From contig CAZTAL010000137.1 in NCBI GenBank assembly GCA_964611525.1, positions 1 through 13,087 of the forward strand: 13,087 bases of DNA. The letters run 5' to 3'. Under the pieces are notes generated by a model. That model searched no databases. It had not been told where the DNA came from and saw nothing but the letters and a program-made list of their open reading frames with translations. Source of the stretch: JAAYJR01 sp964611525 (lineage in GTDB: Bacteria > Bacteroidota > Bacteroidia > Bacteroidales > Prolixibacteraceae). Positions 1-7,572 of this stretch are shown here, piece after piece. Made by a program: the position numbers and the translations under genes. Every line of letters starts with the position of its first letter. The first letter of the stretch is position 1.

Positions 1-118
1 GTCTGGAATAGAAAGTTCGCCGACAAGGCTTGCGAAGCCTGAAAAATGTGAGTTTACTAATCGTAAATGACCATTTTGAGGGCAAGCATAACGCAGTCAG
101 CGGACTTTATAGACAGAC
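1..118. repeat. Structured element with imperfect terminal inverted repeats
   Basis: Bases 1-24 and the reverse complement of 96-118 are related over about 23 bases: both begin GTCTG, then share AAAGT, CGC and GAC separated by a short mismatched block and single substitutions. Between the arms are smaller hairpins: AGGCTT (26-31) with AAGCCT (35-40) around a GCG loop, TTTAC (53-57) with GTAAA (63-67), and AAATG (65-69) with CATTT (72-76). No protein-coding frame is evident. The element starts 6 bp after the dctM stop codon and reaches the window edge, so it may continue to the left. It could be a dispersed intergenic repeat, a MITE-like remnant, or simply the folded 3' end of the operon transcript. 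There is no clear T-tract for a classical terminator. The inverted repeats are seen directly; any function is inference. Confidence 0.5.
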
Positions 119-123
119 TCTCG

Positions 124-1587
124 TTAAAATCCGAATTTTGCAGGAAGCCATAAGCTTATCTCGGGAAGGTATGTTACCAGCAATAATGTTATAACCATAG
201 CCACGAACATTGGTAAAAGCGGTTTTATCACTTTATCGATACCAAGTCCCGCTACACTGCATCCTATAAACAGAACTGACCCAACCGGAGGAGTACACAG
301 TCCAACACTAAGGTTCAGTACCATTATAATGCCGAAGTGTATAGGATCAACACCCATCGCCGTTACAATTGGCAAAAATATCGGGGTAAAAATCAATACA
401 GCAGGAGTCATATCCATAAATACGCCGACAAAAAGCAGTATCATATTTATTATTAGTAAGATCATGAATGGATTATTAGTTATGGACAATAATCCGGCAC
501 TCACATTCTGGGGTATATTTTCATATGCCATTATCCACGATAAACCCAAACAGGTAGCTACAAGTAATAAAACAATAGCTGTTGTTTTTACCGAGCGTAA
601 AATAATTTGAGGAAGATGTTTAAAAGAAATCTGTCTGTAAATAAATGCCAGTACCAAAGAATATAAAACGGCAATTGCCGAAGCCTCTGTAGCAGTAAAA
701 TAACCTGCAACTATTCCGCCTATAACAATTATCAACATTAGCAAACTGGGAATAGCATCCAAAAACTTTTTAGTTCCGTCAAGAGCTTTTTCTTTGTTTT
801 TTATTGTCCTTATAGTTATCGCAATTATACCTGCTGCGATCACAACGTATAGAATAATGCGATTAACAATAGGGGAAAACGAAGATCTCGAATAAACAAC
901 ACCTTTATAAATGAGATATAATGAAATACCTGCCAAAGCAACAAAACTTAAAGCTTTTAAGGCAGCATTAACTCCTTTTCTTTTATATATAAGCATAGTA
1001 ACTGCCGTAATAATTATTCCCAGACCGGTAAGAATGCCAGGCATATAACCAGCCAAAAAAAGTGCAGTTATTGATACACCCCCGCTTGCCAATGAATATA
1101 CAATGAGGATATTACTGGGAGGAATGGACAAACCTGTTGTTGCCGAAGTAATATTAACTGCAGCGCTAAAATTTTCAGGATAACCTTCTTTCTTCATTTC
1201 CGGCCCCATAATACTTCCGATTGCAGAGGCTGATGCGGCAGCAGAACCGGAGATTGCCCCGAAAAGCATATTAGCCAACACATTAACCATGGCAACACCT
1301 CCAGGTATACCACCAACCATGACCCTGGCAAAATCAATGAGCCTAATTGCTATTCCACCGCTGTTCATGATATTACCTGCTAATATAAAAAAGGGAATAG
1401 CCAACAATGCAAAACTATCCAGTCCTGTCGCCATTCGCTGTGAAAAGGTGGTTAACGCCGGTATAATATCAATACTTACAAACATGGTCAAAATACCTGA
1501 AATGCCAATACTGAATGCAATAGGTACCCCGATAGCCAGGAGGATTATAAAACTAAAAACCAGTACAAATACTTCAAAAAATTCCAT
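124..1587 (-). CDS. dctM: TRAP transporter large permease subunit (DctM family)
   Basis: Large membrane subunit of a tripartite ATP-independent periplasmic transporter; with DctQ it forms the ion-coupled inner-membrane permease that accepts substrate from the DctP binding protein. The 487-residue protein is almost all hydrophobic helices. Family signatures are visible: the AISGSAAASASAIG block near residues 111-124 and GLCTPPVGSVLF near 429-440, which correspond to the two helical-hairpin regions that build the sodium and substrate sites in this family. I start at the ATG giving MEFFEVF, because the longer reading from 1632 would overlap dctQ by 44 bases; the chosen start leaves one base after the dctQ stop. 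Odd point: the family is usually around 425-440 residues, and the excess lies in the central loop (about 205-270), where two additional hydrophobic stretches (about 209-227 and 243-260) appear. It is the last gene of the uronate operon. Family certain; substrate inferred from neighbours. Confidence 0.95.
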   Translation of the reverse strand: MEFFEVFVLVFSFIILLAIGVPIAFSIGISGILTMFVSIDIIPALTTFSQRMATGLDSFALLAIPFFILAGNIMNSGGIAIRLIDFARVMVGGIPGGVAMVNVLANMLFGAISGSAAASASAIGSIMGPEMKKEGYPENFSAAVNITSATTGLSIPPSNILIVYSLASGGVSITALFLAGYMPGILTGLGIIITAVTMLIYKRKGVNAALKALSFVALAGISLYLIYKGVVYSRSSFSPIVNRIILYVVIAAGIIAITIRTIKNKEKALDGTKKFLDAIPSLLMLIIVIGGIVAGYFTATEASAIAVLYSLVLAFIYRQISFKHLPQIILRSVKTTAIVLLLVATCLGLSWIMAYENIPQNVSAGLLSITNNPFMILLIINMILLFVGVFMDMTPAVLIFTPIFLPIVTAMGVDPIHFGIIMVLNLSVGLCTPPVGSVLFIGCSVAGLGIDKVIKPLLPMFVAMVITLLLVTYLPEISLWLPAKFGF

Positions 1588-1588
1588 G

Positions 1589-2068
1589 TTATTCTTTTTC
1601 CCGATTTTGAACCATGTTATAAATATTATCAATATCGAAATAAGCTATGAGAACACCACTTATTGGCAGCACCAAATATACTATCCCCAATGGTAATCCC
1701 AATGCTGCTGATTTCACCGACAGATAAAAACGGGTGTAAACAAGCCAAGTTCCTCCAATAATCATCACTATTAAAGCAAAAATAGCTATGATTATGCTTA
1801 TCGCTATTTCCAGTCTGAATTTTCTGCGTGGTTTACTGCGTTGTACCATAATATCAATTGCCAGATGTTCTCTCTTACCTGCCACATAAGCAGCTCCAAG
1901 CAATCCCACCCATATTAGCAGGAATCCGGCCAGTTCATCGGTAAAGCTGCTGGGAGAGTTCATAATATATCGGCTTGTCACCTGCCATAATACGTCAATT
2001 ACAAGGATACTCATAAAAAAAACGAGTATCCACTCAAGTACTTTGTCAATAGATTTTCTAACAGTCAT
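1589..2068 (-). CDS. dctQ: TRAP transporter small permease subunit (DctQ family)
   Basis: Small membrane subunit that pairs with DctM in the TRAP permease. The 159-residue protein has four predicted membrane segments, at about residues 11-31, 47-64, 88-112 and 125-145. The conserved core is visible: WQVTSRYI (28-35) after the first helix, then DELAGFLLIWVGLLGAAYVA (44-63) followed by GKREHLAIDI (64-73), which matches the usual Glu-Leu-Trp, Gly-Ala and Gly-x-x-His pattern of the family. It begins 10 bases after the dctP stop and ends one base before dctM, so the three TRAP genes are almost certainly co-transcribed and co-translated. Subunit identity is firm; transported substrate is inferred as a hexuronate from the operon. 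Confidence 0.93.
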   Translation of the reverse strand: MTVRKSIDKVLEWILVFFMSILVIDVLWQVTSRYIMNSPSSFTDELAGFLLIWVGLLGAAYVAGKREHLAIDIMVQRSKPRRKFRLEIAISIIIAIFALIVMIIGGTWLVYTRFYLSVKSAALGLPLGIVYLVLPISGVLIAYFDIDNIYNMVQNREKE

Positions 2069-2078
2069 ATTTATAATT

Positions 2079-3062
2079 TTATTCTACAGCCTGTATTCTT
2101 TTGATATATGAATAAATAACTTCATTATTATGATATGATTCTAATAGCGGTTGAACCTTTTGGATAAAAGGATCTTTGTCGGGATAATTTATCTTAACCC
2201 CTGCCTTTTGAACCTCTTCAAGAGACATTTTCTCCGATTCGGCCCATAGTTTTTTTTCCAGTTCTGCAGATTCGTCTGCTGCTTGCTGAATCCATTCTTT
2301 CTCTTGTAAGCTTAATTTATCCCATACTTTTTTACTGACAACCAAAACATCAGGAATTGTAGTATGCTCATCCAGAGAATAATATTTGCAGACCTCATAA
2401 TGACGTGATGTATAAAGGCTTGGGGGATTATTTTCAGCCCCGTCAACCACACCGCTCTGTAAAGCAGTGTAAAGTTCGCCCCACGAAATAGGTGTAGCAG
2501 AACCTCCCAATGCCCTGATCATCTCGACTGCCGTGATACTTCTCATGACCCTGATCTTCATCCCTGCAAGATCATCGGGATGAGTGATAGGCTTCGATTT
2601 GGTATAAAAACTTCTTGACCCTGCGTCATAATAACACAACCCTCTTATCCATTTATTTTCTGTACTCAAAAGTAAATCCTTTCCTGTCTCACCCTCAAGA
2701 ACTTTGAAAGTGTGTTCTTTGGACCTGAAAATATATGGTAATCCGAATACCTTGTAATCATCTGCAAAACTCTCCATTACTGCAGCCGAAATTTTAGTAA
2801 TAGCAATACTGCCAATCTGTACAAGCTCTACACATTGCTGCTCTGAGCCCAGTTGCTCAGCGGGATAAACCTCAACTGCCAGCTTACCACCCGACAACTC
2901 CTCAACTCTGCTGGCCATAAACATCATAGCTTCATGAACCGGGTGATCAGTTGGCAGACCATGTGCAAGTTTCAATTGTTTTGAATCGCCGGGACCCATA
3001 CATGAAAGGGAGAACATCATTACCACCCATCCCATGATTTTAAATAATCTTTTATAATCCAT
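2079..3062 (-). CDS. dctP: TRAP transporter substrate-binding protein (DctP family), likely lipoprotein
   Basis: Extracytoplasmic solute receptor of the TRAP system, 327 residues, normal for the family. The N-terminus has basic residues (K4, R5, K8), a hydrophobic stretch and Cys21 in FSLSC followed by GPGD, which suggests a lipid-anchored form although it is not a perfect lipobox. Mature-domain hallmarks are present: LAHGLPTDHPVH (32-43), QLGSEQQ (70-76), FGLPYIFRS (106-114), MKIRVM with Arg171 (the arginine that salt-bridges the substrate carboxylate in this family), WGELYTALQSGVVDGAENN (194-212) and a C-terminal amphipathic region rich in Glu and Lys. It lies 13 bases after the KDPG aldolase gene and before dctQ and dctM. 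Being embedded between uronate catabolic genes suggests it binds galacturonate, glucuronate or another sugar acid such as KDG; the sequence alone does not choose between these. Confidence 0.93.
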   Translation of the reverse strand: MDYKRLFKIMGWVVMMFSLSCMGPGDSKQLKLAHGLPTDHPVHEAMMFMASRVEELSGGKLAVEVYPAEQLGSEQQCVELVQIGSIAITKISAAVMESFADDYKVFGLPYIFRSKEHTFKVLEGETGKDLLLSTENKWIRGLCYYDAGSRSFYTKSKPITHPDDLAGMKIRVMRSITAVEMIRALGGSATPISWGELYTALQSGVVDGAENNPPSLYTSRHYEVCKYYSLDEHTTIPDVLVVSKKVWDKLSLQEKEWIQQAADESAELEKKLWAESEKMSLEEVQKAGVKINYPDKDPFIQKVQPLLESYHNNEVIYSYIKRIQAVE

Positions 3063-3075
3063 TAGTTGCAGTTGC

Positions 3076-3747
3076 TTATTTTTTATATTTTTTTATTATT
3101 TCCAGAACTTCACTGCATTTCCGGGTAATAGCAGAATAATTTTCATCAGCCAGCACTTCCGAAGGGAATAATTTCGACCCCATCCCAACGCATGCTACTC
3201 CTGCTTCGAACCATCCTCTAAGATTTTCTTCATCAGGGAAAACGCCACCCGTAGGCATTATACTTGTCCACGGCAAAGGGCCTCTAACAGCTTTCACAAA
3301 ACCGGGACCTCCCAATTGTGAACCGGGAAAGACCTTCACTATCTCAGCCCCAAGTTCGTGTGCCTTGTTTATTTCAGTCACTGAACCGCATCCCGGACTC
3401 CATAACACTTTTCTCTTGTTGCAAATTTTTGCCGTAGCTTCATCCAGTACCGGGGCAACAACAAAATTTGCTCCGAGTGATATGTACATTGCAGCTGTTC
3501 CTTCATCTATTACCGATCCTACCCCCATTATCATTTCAGGGATTTCCTGAATGGCCCATTTGTTTATTTCAGCAAAAACAAGAGCAGCAAAATCGCCCCG
3601 GTTTGTAAATTCAAATAACCTGACCCCTCCATCGTAACAGGCCTTAATTACTTTTTTGCATACTTCAGGATTATCATTGAAAAATACCGGGATCATCCCG
3701 GTTTCTTTCATTTTCAATATTACTTCTATTCTGGAGAATCTTGCCAT
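3076..3747 (-). CDS. eda: 2-keto-3-deoxy-6-phosphogluconate (KDPG) aldolase / 4-hydroxy-2-oxoglutarate aldolase family
   Basis: Class I aldolase that cleaves KDPG to pyruvate and D-glyceraldehyde 3-phosphate, the last step of hexuronate catabolism, in the cytoplasm. The 223-residue (beta/alpha)8 protein matches the Eda family along its length. Visible motifs are MIPVFF (18-23), GGVRLFEFTNRG with Glu46 and Arg50 (equivalent to the catalytic Glu-Arg segment of E. coli Eda, VLEVTLRT), the Schiff-base lysine Lys138 in EIVKVFPGSQLGGP, and the phosphate-binding MPTGGV (164-169). It is slightly longer than E. coli Eda (213) because of N- and C-terminal extensions. It lies 25 bases after kdgK, whose product it consumes. 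The family is certain, and the KDPG assignment rests largely on that pairing; a KDPGal aldolase is a less likely alternative. Confidence 0.93.
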   Translation of the reverse strand: MARFSRIEVILKMKETGMIPVFFNDNPEVCKKVIKACYDGGVRLFEFTNRGDFAALVFAEINKWAIQEIPEMIMGVGSVIDEGTAAMYISLGANFVVAPVLDEATAKICNKRKVLWSPGCGSVTEINKAHELGAEIVKVFPGSQLGGPGFVKAVRGPLPWTSIMPTGGVFPDEENLRGWFEAGVACVGMGSKLFPSEVLADENYSAITRKCSEVLEIIKKYKK

Positions 3748-3772
3748 ATATTCTGATATTTAATAACTTTAT

Positions 3773-4810
3773 TCATCTGGCCACCCGTCCCGAGACATCG
3801 CCACCCATAAGTTTTTCAACCTCCTCTATGGTTACCTCATTAAAATCTCCGTATATTGTATGTTTTAAGCAAGATGCGGCAACAGCAAAGTTAAGAGCTT
3901 TCTGATCGTCATCTTTATAAGTTGATAAAGCATAAATCAGTCCGCCCATAAATGAATCACCACCTCCTACCCTGTCGACAATATGCGTTATCTGATATGT
4001 CGGCGCCTCGAAAAACTCCTTGCCATTCCACAGAACGCCTGACCATGTATTATGATTAGCATTAACTGACCCCCGCAAGGTAGTAATAACTTTTTTACAT
4101 CGGGGAAAACGTTCCATTATTTGGGTGGAAACCGATTTATATGCTGCCGCTGTCACTTGTCCGCCTCCTACATCAACACCTTCAGGTTTTATTCCCAATA
4201 CTTTATCAGCATCTTCCTCATTGCCAAGGATTATATTAGTACCCTTAACAAGCTCGGGCATCACTTCTCCGGCAGTTTTACCATAATTCCATAATTTTTT
4301 ACGATAATTCAGATCACAAGAAACTGTAATTCCCAACTCATTAGATTTTTTAACAGCTTCGAGGCATACATCTGCCGCACCTTGTGAAATGGCGGGAGTA
4401 ATTCCCGTCCAATGAAACCAGGCAGCCCCGTCCAAAACCTCATCCCAATCAATCATGCCGGGTTTAATCTGTGAAATTGCCGAATGAGACCTGTCATAAA
4501 CTACTTTACTGCCCCTGCTAACACTCCCCGTTTCCAAAAAATAAATTCCAAGACGCTCACCGCCCCAGATAATCTTACTTGTATTAACCCCGTGTTTTCT
4601 TAAATCCATCATACAAGCCCTGCCAATATCATTTTCAGGAAGCCGTGTTATAAAATCGACAGGTATACCATAATTGGCCAGAGAAACAGCAACATTAGCC
4701 TCACCTCCCCCAAAAACAACGCTAAACTGACTGGCTTGAGAAAAGCGAAGGTAACCCGGAGTTGCCAGTCGTAACATTATCTCTCCAAAAGTAATTACTT
4801 TATTATTCAT
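3773..4810 (-). CDS. kdgK: 2-keto-3-deoxygluconate kinase (PfkB family)
   Basis: PfkB/ribokinase-family sugar kinase that phosphorylates 2-keto-3-deoxygluconate to KDPG with ATP. From the start MNNKVITFGE the protein has 345 residues. Motifs: FGGGEANVAVSLANYG (33-48), the first PfkB signature; CDLNYRKKLW (165-174), typical of KDG kinases; and DRVGGGDSF (279-287), the second PfkB signature with catalytic base Asp285 and the anion hole. In this signature the more usual DTxGAGD is DRVGGGD, a variant I associate with the Bacteroidota KDG kinases. I prefer the ATG at 4810 over an upstream one at 4837, because the first gives the normal family N-terminus and a compact 8-base overlap (ATGAATAA) with the end of uxaC, typical of translational coupling. 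The next gene is the aldolase that uses its product. Confidence 0.94.
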   Translation of the reverse strand: MNNKVITFGEIMLRLATPGYLRFSQASQFSVVFGGGEANVAVSLANYGIPVDFITRLPENDIGRACMMDLRKHGVNTSKIIWGGERLGIYFLETGSVSRGSKVVYDRSHSAISQIKPGMIDWDEVLDGAAWFHWTGITPAISQGAADVCLEAVKKSNELGITVSCDLNYRKKLWNYGKTAGEVMPELVKGTNIILGNEEDADKVLGIKPEGVDVGGGQVTAAAYKSVSTQIMERFPRCKKVITTLRGSVNANHNTWSGVLWNGKEFFEAPTYQITHIVDRVGGGDSFMGGLIYALSTYKDDDQKALNFAVAASCLKHTIYGDFNEVTIEEVEKLMGGDVSGRVAR

Positions 4811-6215
4811 GAGGAAAACTAAAATATTTATAAGCATTATTAAAACAGATATTTTCTACCATCTGTCCCAGCAATTCCATATCATCCGGTATTTCGCCAT
4901 TTTCAACATCAGTGCCCAGTAAATTACATAGTGTTCTCCTGAAATATTCATGACGTGTATACGACAAGAAGCTTCTGGAATCGGTAAGCATTCCTACAAA
5001 CCTGCTCAGCAAGCCAAGATTTGAAAGTGCATTCATTTGTTTTTCCATACCATCTTTCTGGTCAAGGAACCACCAACCTGAACCAAATTGCATCTTTCCG
5101 GGAAACGAACCATCCTGATAATTACCTATCATAGTTGCTATCAGCTCATTATCGCTAGGATTAAGGTTATAAAGAATTGTTTTTGCTAATTGATCTTTCA
5201 TATCCAGTCTGTCGAGCAATCTGGATAATGGCCTGGCAACCTCAAAATCTCCTATAGAGTCAAATCCAGTATCAGGACCAAGCTTTTTATACATCCGTGT
5301 ATTATTATTGCGTAAAGCTCCGATATGAAATTGCTGCGTCCACCCACGTGAATGATCCATTAATCCAAACTCATAAAGCATGCATGATTTAAACTTATTA
5401 ATTTCATTTTCATTTAAATCGTTTCCTCCCCTGATTTTTTCAAAAATTGTCTTGATTTCCTTTAAAGTATAATCCGTAGCTATTATAGTTTCCAGTCCGT
5501 GATCAGACAAGCGGCAACCGTTATCATGGAAAAAACTATGCCGCTTCTCCATGGTATCCATAAAACTATTAAATGAATTAATGTTCATATCGGCAGCCTC
5601 TTCAAGTTTATCAAGATAGGCATTATAATCTCTGTTGTCTTCAACTGCCATAGCTTTATCGGGGCGCCAGGCAGGGAATACGGCAATGTCAAAATTACTA
5701 TCATTTTTAATTTGGCGGTGATACTCGAGCGAATCTACCGGATCATCAGTGGTACAAATTGTATGTACATTAGCCTTACGGACTAAATTACGTACCGAGT
5801 ACGCCGGTGTACGCAATTTTTCATTACATTCATTCCAAATTTCCGTACTTGTTGCCGGAGATAAAATTTTTTCAATCCCGAAAAATCTTTTCAACTCCAG
5901 ATGTGTCCAGACGAACAACGGATTACGTATTGTATAAGGCAATGTTTCTGCCCATTTTTCAAATTTCTCAATATCCGAAGCATCACCGGTGCAATATCTT
6001 TCTTCAACGCCATTGGCACGCATTGCGCGCCATTTATAATGATCGCCGTATAACCATATTTGTGTAATATTATCAAACTGTCTGTCATTTGCAATATCCT
6101 GTGGAGGAATATGACAATGATAGTCGAGTATAGGCATGTTAACAGCGTGCTCATGATACAGTTTCCTTGCAGTTTCTGTTTGAAGCAAAAAATTTTCATC
6201 AAGAAATTTCTTCAT
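4803..6215 (-). CDS. uxaC: Uronate isomerase (glucuronate/galacturonate isomerase)
   Basis: Cytoplasmic isomerase of the amidohydrolase superfamily that converts D-glucuronate to D-fructuronate and D-galacturonate to D-tagaturonate, the entry step of the pathway. At 470 residues it is the length of E. coli UxaC. Sequence support: MPILDYHCHIPPQDIA (27-42) with the metal-binding His33-x-His35 of the superfamily, TTDDPVDSLEYH with the Asp-Asp-Pro segment, HDNGCRLSDHGL, and the C-terminal SFLSYTRHEYFRRTL; these are hallmarks of the UxaC family. It starts 12 bases after the uxaE stop and overlaps the kdgK start by 8 bases, so it is an internal gene of the operon. No truncation or frameshift is visible. 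Confidence 0.96.
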   Translation of the reverse strand: MKKFLDENFLLQTETARKLYHEHAVNMPILDYHCHIPPQDIANDRQFDNITQIWLYGDHYKWRAMRANGVEERYCTGDASDIEKFEKWAETLPYTIRNPLFVWTHLELKRFFGIEKILSPATSTEIWNECNEKLRTPAYSVRNLVRKANVHTICTTDDPVDSLEYHRQIKNDSNFDIAVFPAWRPDKAMAVEDNRDYNAYLDKLEEAADMNINSFNSFMDTMEKRHSFFHDNGCRLSDHGLETIIATDYTLKEIKTIFEKIRGGNDLNENEINKFKSCMLYEFGLMDHSRGWTQQFHIGALRNNNTRMYKKLGPDTGFDSIGDFEVARPLSRLLDRLDMKDQLAKTILYNLNPSDNELIATMIGNYQDGSFPGKMQFGSGWWFLDQKDGMEKQMNALSNLGLLSRFVGMLTDSRSFLSYTRHEYFRRTLCNLLGTDVENGEIPDDMELLGQMVENICFNNAYKYFSFPHE

Positions 6216-6227
6216 GTGTTTATAATT

Positions 6228-7475
6228 TTATAATTCAAATAATCTTTTCAAATGCCGGTCGTAAATATTTTCTTCAACGCATTTGCCAATATCTGCTGAA
6301 TATTTTTTTAATAAAGTTGTATACCTTTCTCCCATTTCAGCAGCTATTTTGTAACCGACATGTACAAGCTGCCTGAAATTTGGGTTATAATCAGGATTAC
6401 CAGGTATATGACGAAGAGTACCTGCAAATTTCTCCCCGCTCCACCATGCTACTGTCACTGGATCCGGAAGATATGAATCGTCAATGTCAATAACATCTGC
6501 ATACGGGCCACAAAGTTCTTCTTTACGTGCTAAAGCACTGAAATAAATTTCCTTTGCAACAATCAATCCCTCGCCACCTGAAACCGCCAGACCTATAACT
6601 TCCTCAAGCCACGTTGTACCTGCAGTTTTAACATGGATACCTTTATCATACTTATTTATGATCTTTGAGATTACAGGATAAATGGTAAATTTATCTGATC
6701 CGGAATGAACACTCATCTTTAAATCGGCAGGAAGACCAAATTCTTTAACTGCATAATCTATCACCAGTATATCCTGTTCAAATTCCGTTTCAAATTTTTT
6801 CAAATCCCCTTTATAATCAACTCCTTTATTAAATCTTCCGGTAAACTTGGGAGCAATTGTCTGTGCAGGAATTTTTTCATTAGCAATCATTTTGAGTATG
6901 AAAAACATATCCACCGGCGTTTGCGGAGCTTCTACTTCGTCCATTGAAACTTCAGTTATAAAATTACCAGCACCTTTTACAGACTCGATATGCCTGTAAA
7001 TTTTGCCGGCTTCTTTTATGGCTGCCAAATATTTCCCAGCAACCTCCTCAAGCAGATCATCAGTTATAACAACCGCATCCGGAATTCCCGGTATTATAAT
7101 CTTTTTGCCCAGTGTTCGGCATGATTTTTTAAAAGTTACTACTTCTTCGGGCAGGGATTGATTTCCAATATAAGCAGCCACATCCAGTGTGAAAAAGTCA
7201 GAATATTCGATAAAACGATCTACATTTGTCAGATTGATATGGTCTGCATCTACAAAATAATGCCCCTTCCATCCAAGTGACCTTACTGCTGAATCTGCTT
7301 CATGCCGTGTATCTTCCGGCTCTGAATGAACAATATCGTGTTCACGATTAGATTTATTCCAAACAGGAGTTAAATCAATACCCCTGCTAACGGCTTTAAT
7401 AATTGCCCGCAACTGTGCTTCACCTTCATGATTAAAACGATCACCAATGCCAAAACTGTATTTTCCAAATTCCAT
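6228..7475 (-). CDS. uxaE: Tagaturonate/fructuronate 3-epimerase (UxaE family)
   Basis: Metal-dependent epimerase, characterised in Thermotoga maritima as UxaE, that interconverts D-tagaturonate and D-fructuronate, so galacturonate carbon can join the glucuronate branch without the tagaturonate reductase/altronate dehydratase route (UxaB/UxaA). The 415-residue protein opens with KYSFGIGDRFNHEGEAQL (5-22) and carries the conserved blocks VDADHINL (75-82), APKFTGRFNKGVDY (208-221), MSVHSGSDKF (254-263) and HVKTAGTTWLEE (281-292); His and Asp in these blocks are likely metal or catalytic positions. It is the first gene of the operon: a non-coding 97-bp gap with an operator-like palindrome precedes it, and uxaC follows after 12 bases. 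The family assignment is by recognition of these blocks and by the company it keeps. No UxaA/UxaB gene is seen nearby, which fits this bypass. Confidence 0.9.
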   Translation of the reverse strand: MEFGKYSFGIGDRFNHEGEAQLRAIIKAVSRGIDLTPVWNKSNREHDIVHSEPEDTRHEADSAVRSLGWKGHYFVDADHINLTNVDRFIEYSDFFTLDVAAYIGNQSLPEEVVTFKKSCRTLGKKIIIPGIPDAVVITDDLLEEVAGKYLAAIKEAGKIYRHIESVKGAGNFITEVSMDEVEAPQTPVDMFFILKMIANEKIPAQTIAPKFTGRFNKGVDYKGDLKKFETEFEQDILVIDYAVKEFGLPADLKMSVHSGSDKFTIYPVISKIINKYDKGIHVKTAGTTWLEEVIGLAVSGGEGLIVAKEIYFSALARKEELCGPYADVIDIDDSYLPDPVTVAWWSGEKFAGTLRHIPGNPDYNPNFRQLVHVGYKIAAEMGERYTTLLKKYSADIGKCVEENIYDRHLKRLFEL

Positions 7476-7505
7476 TATTAACTGATTAAATTTATAATAT
7501 TTTAG

Positions 7506-7530
7506 ATTTTCCGTGTACGAACACGAAAAT
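7506..7530 (-). promoter_or_regulatory. Operator-like palindrome upstream of uxaE
   Basis: Read on the minus strand the core is CGTGTTCGTACACG (7512-7525): two CGTGT/ACACG half-sites around a central CG with two mismatches to perfect symmetry. AT-rich arms (AAAAT and ATTTT) extend the inverted repeat with a single-base bulge at 7511. It ends 36 bp from the uxaE start. A short even palindrome with a CG centre is the usual form of a LacI-family operator, and such regulators often control uronate genes; no regulator is encoded in the window. The alternative reading, a terminator for the upstream transporter gene, is less convincing because no T-run follows the stem on the minus strand. Symmetry is observed; regulator binding is inference. 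Confidence 0.45.
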
Positions 7531-7542
7531 AGAATTATATTT

Positions 7543-7550
7543 CAAATATC
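7543..7550 (-). promoter_or_regulatory. Possible -7 box for the uronate operon
   Basis: On the minus strand the word GATATTTG matches seven of eight positions of the Bacteroidota -7 element TAnnTTTG. It lies about 70 bp upstream of uxaE, and the palindrome would then be just downstream of the start of transcription, suitable for blocking by a repressor. A TTG at 7574-7576 lies at a slightly long 23-bp spacing, so this is a weak call. Confidence 0.25.
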
Positions 7551-7572
7551 GCAAAAAAACATGTAGTGTTTA

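Noticed and set aside
1588..1632. Upstream start for DctM adding 15 residues
   Set aside because: It would overlap dctQ by 44 bases and add a non-family N-terminus; the ATG at 1587 fits both the family and the one-base gap.
4811..4837. Upstream start for KdgK adding 9 residues
   Set aside because: The family begins at about KVITFGE; the ATG at 4810 gives this directly, with an 8-base overlap with uxaC.
5749..6376. Plus- and minus-strand open frames within uxaC and the uxaE 3' end
   Set aside because: They are antisense or shifted-frame shadows of well-supported genes and show no protein-family features.
7506..7530. Intrinsic terminator for the Nramp-like gene
   Set aside because: The stem exists, but it is not followed by a T-run on the minus strand; the operator reading explains the CG-centred symmetry better.
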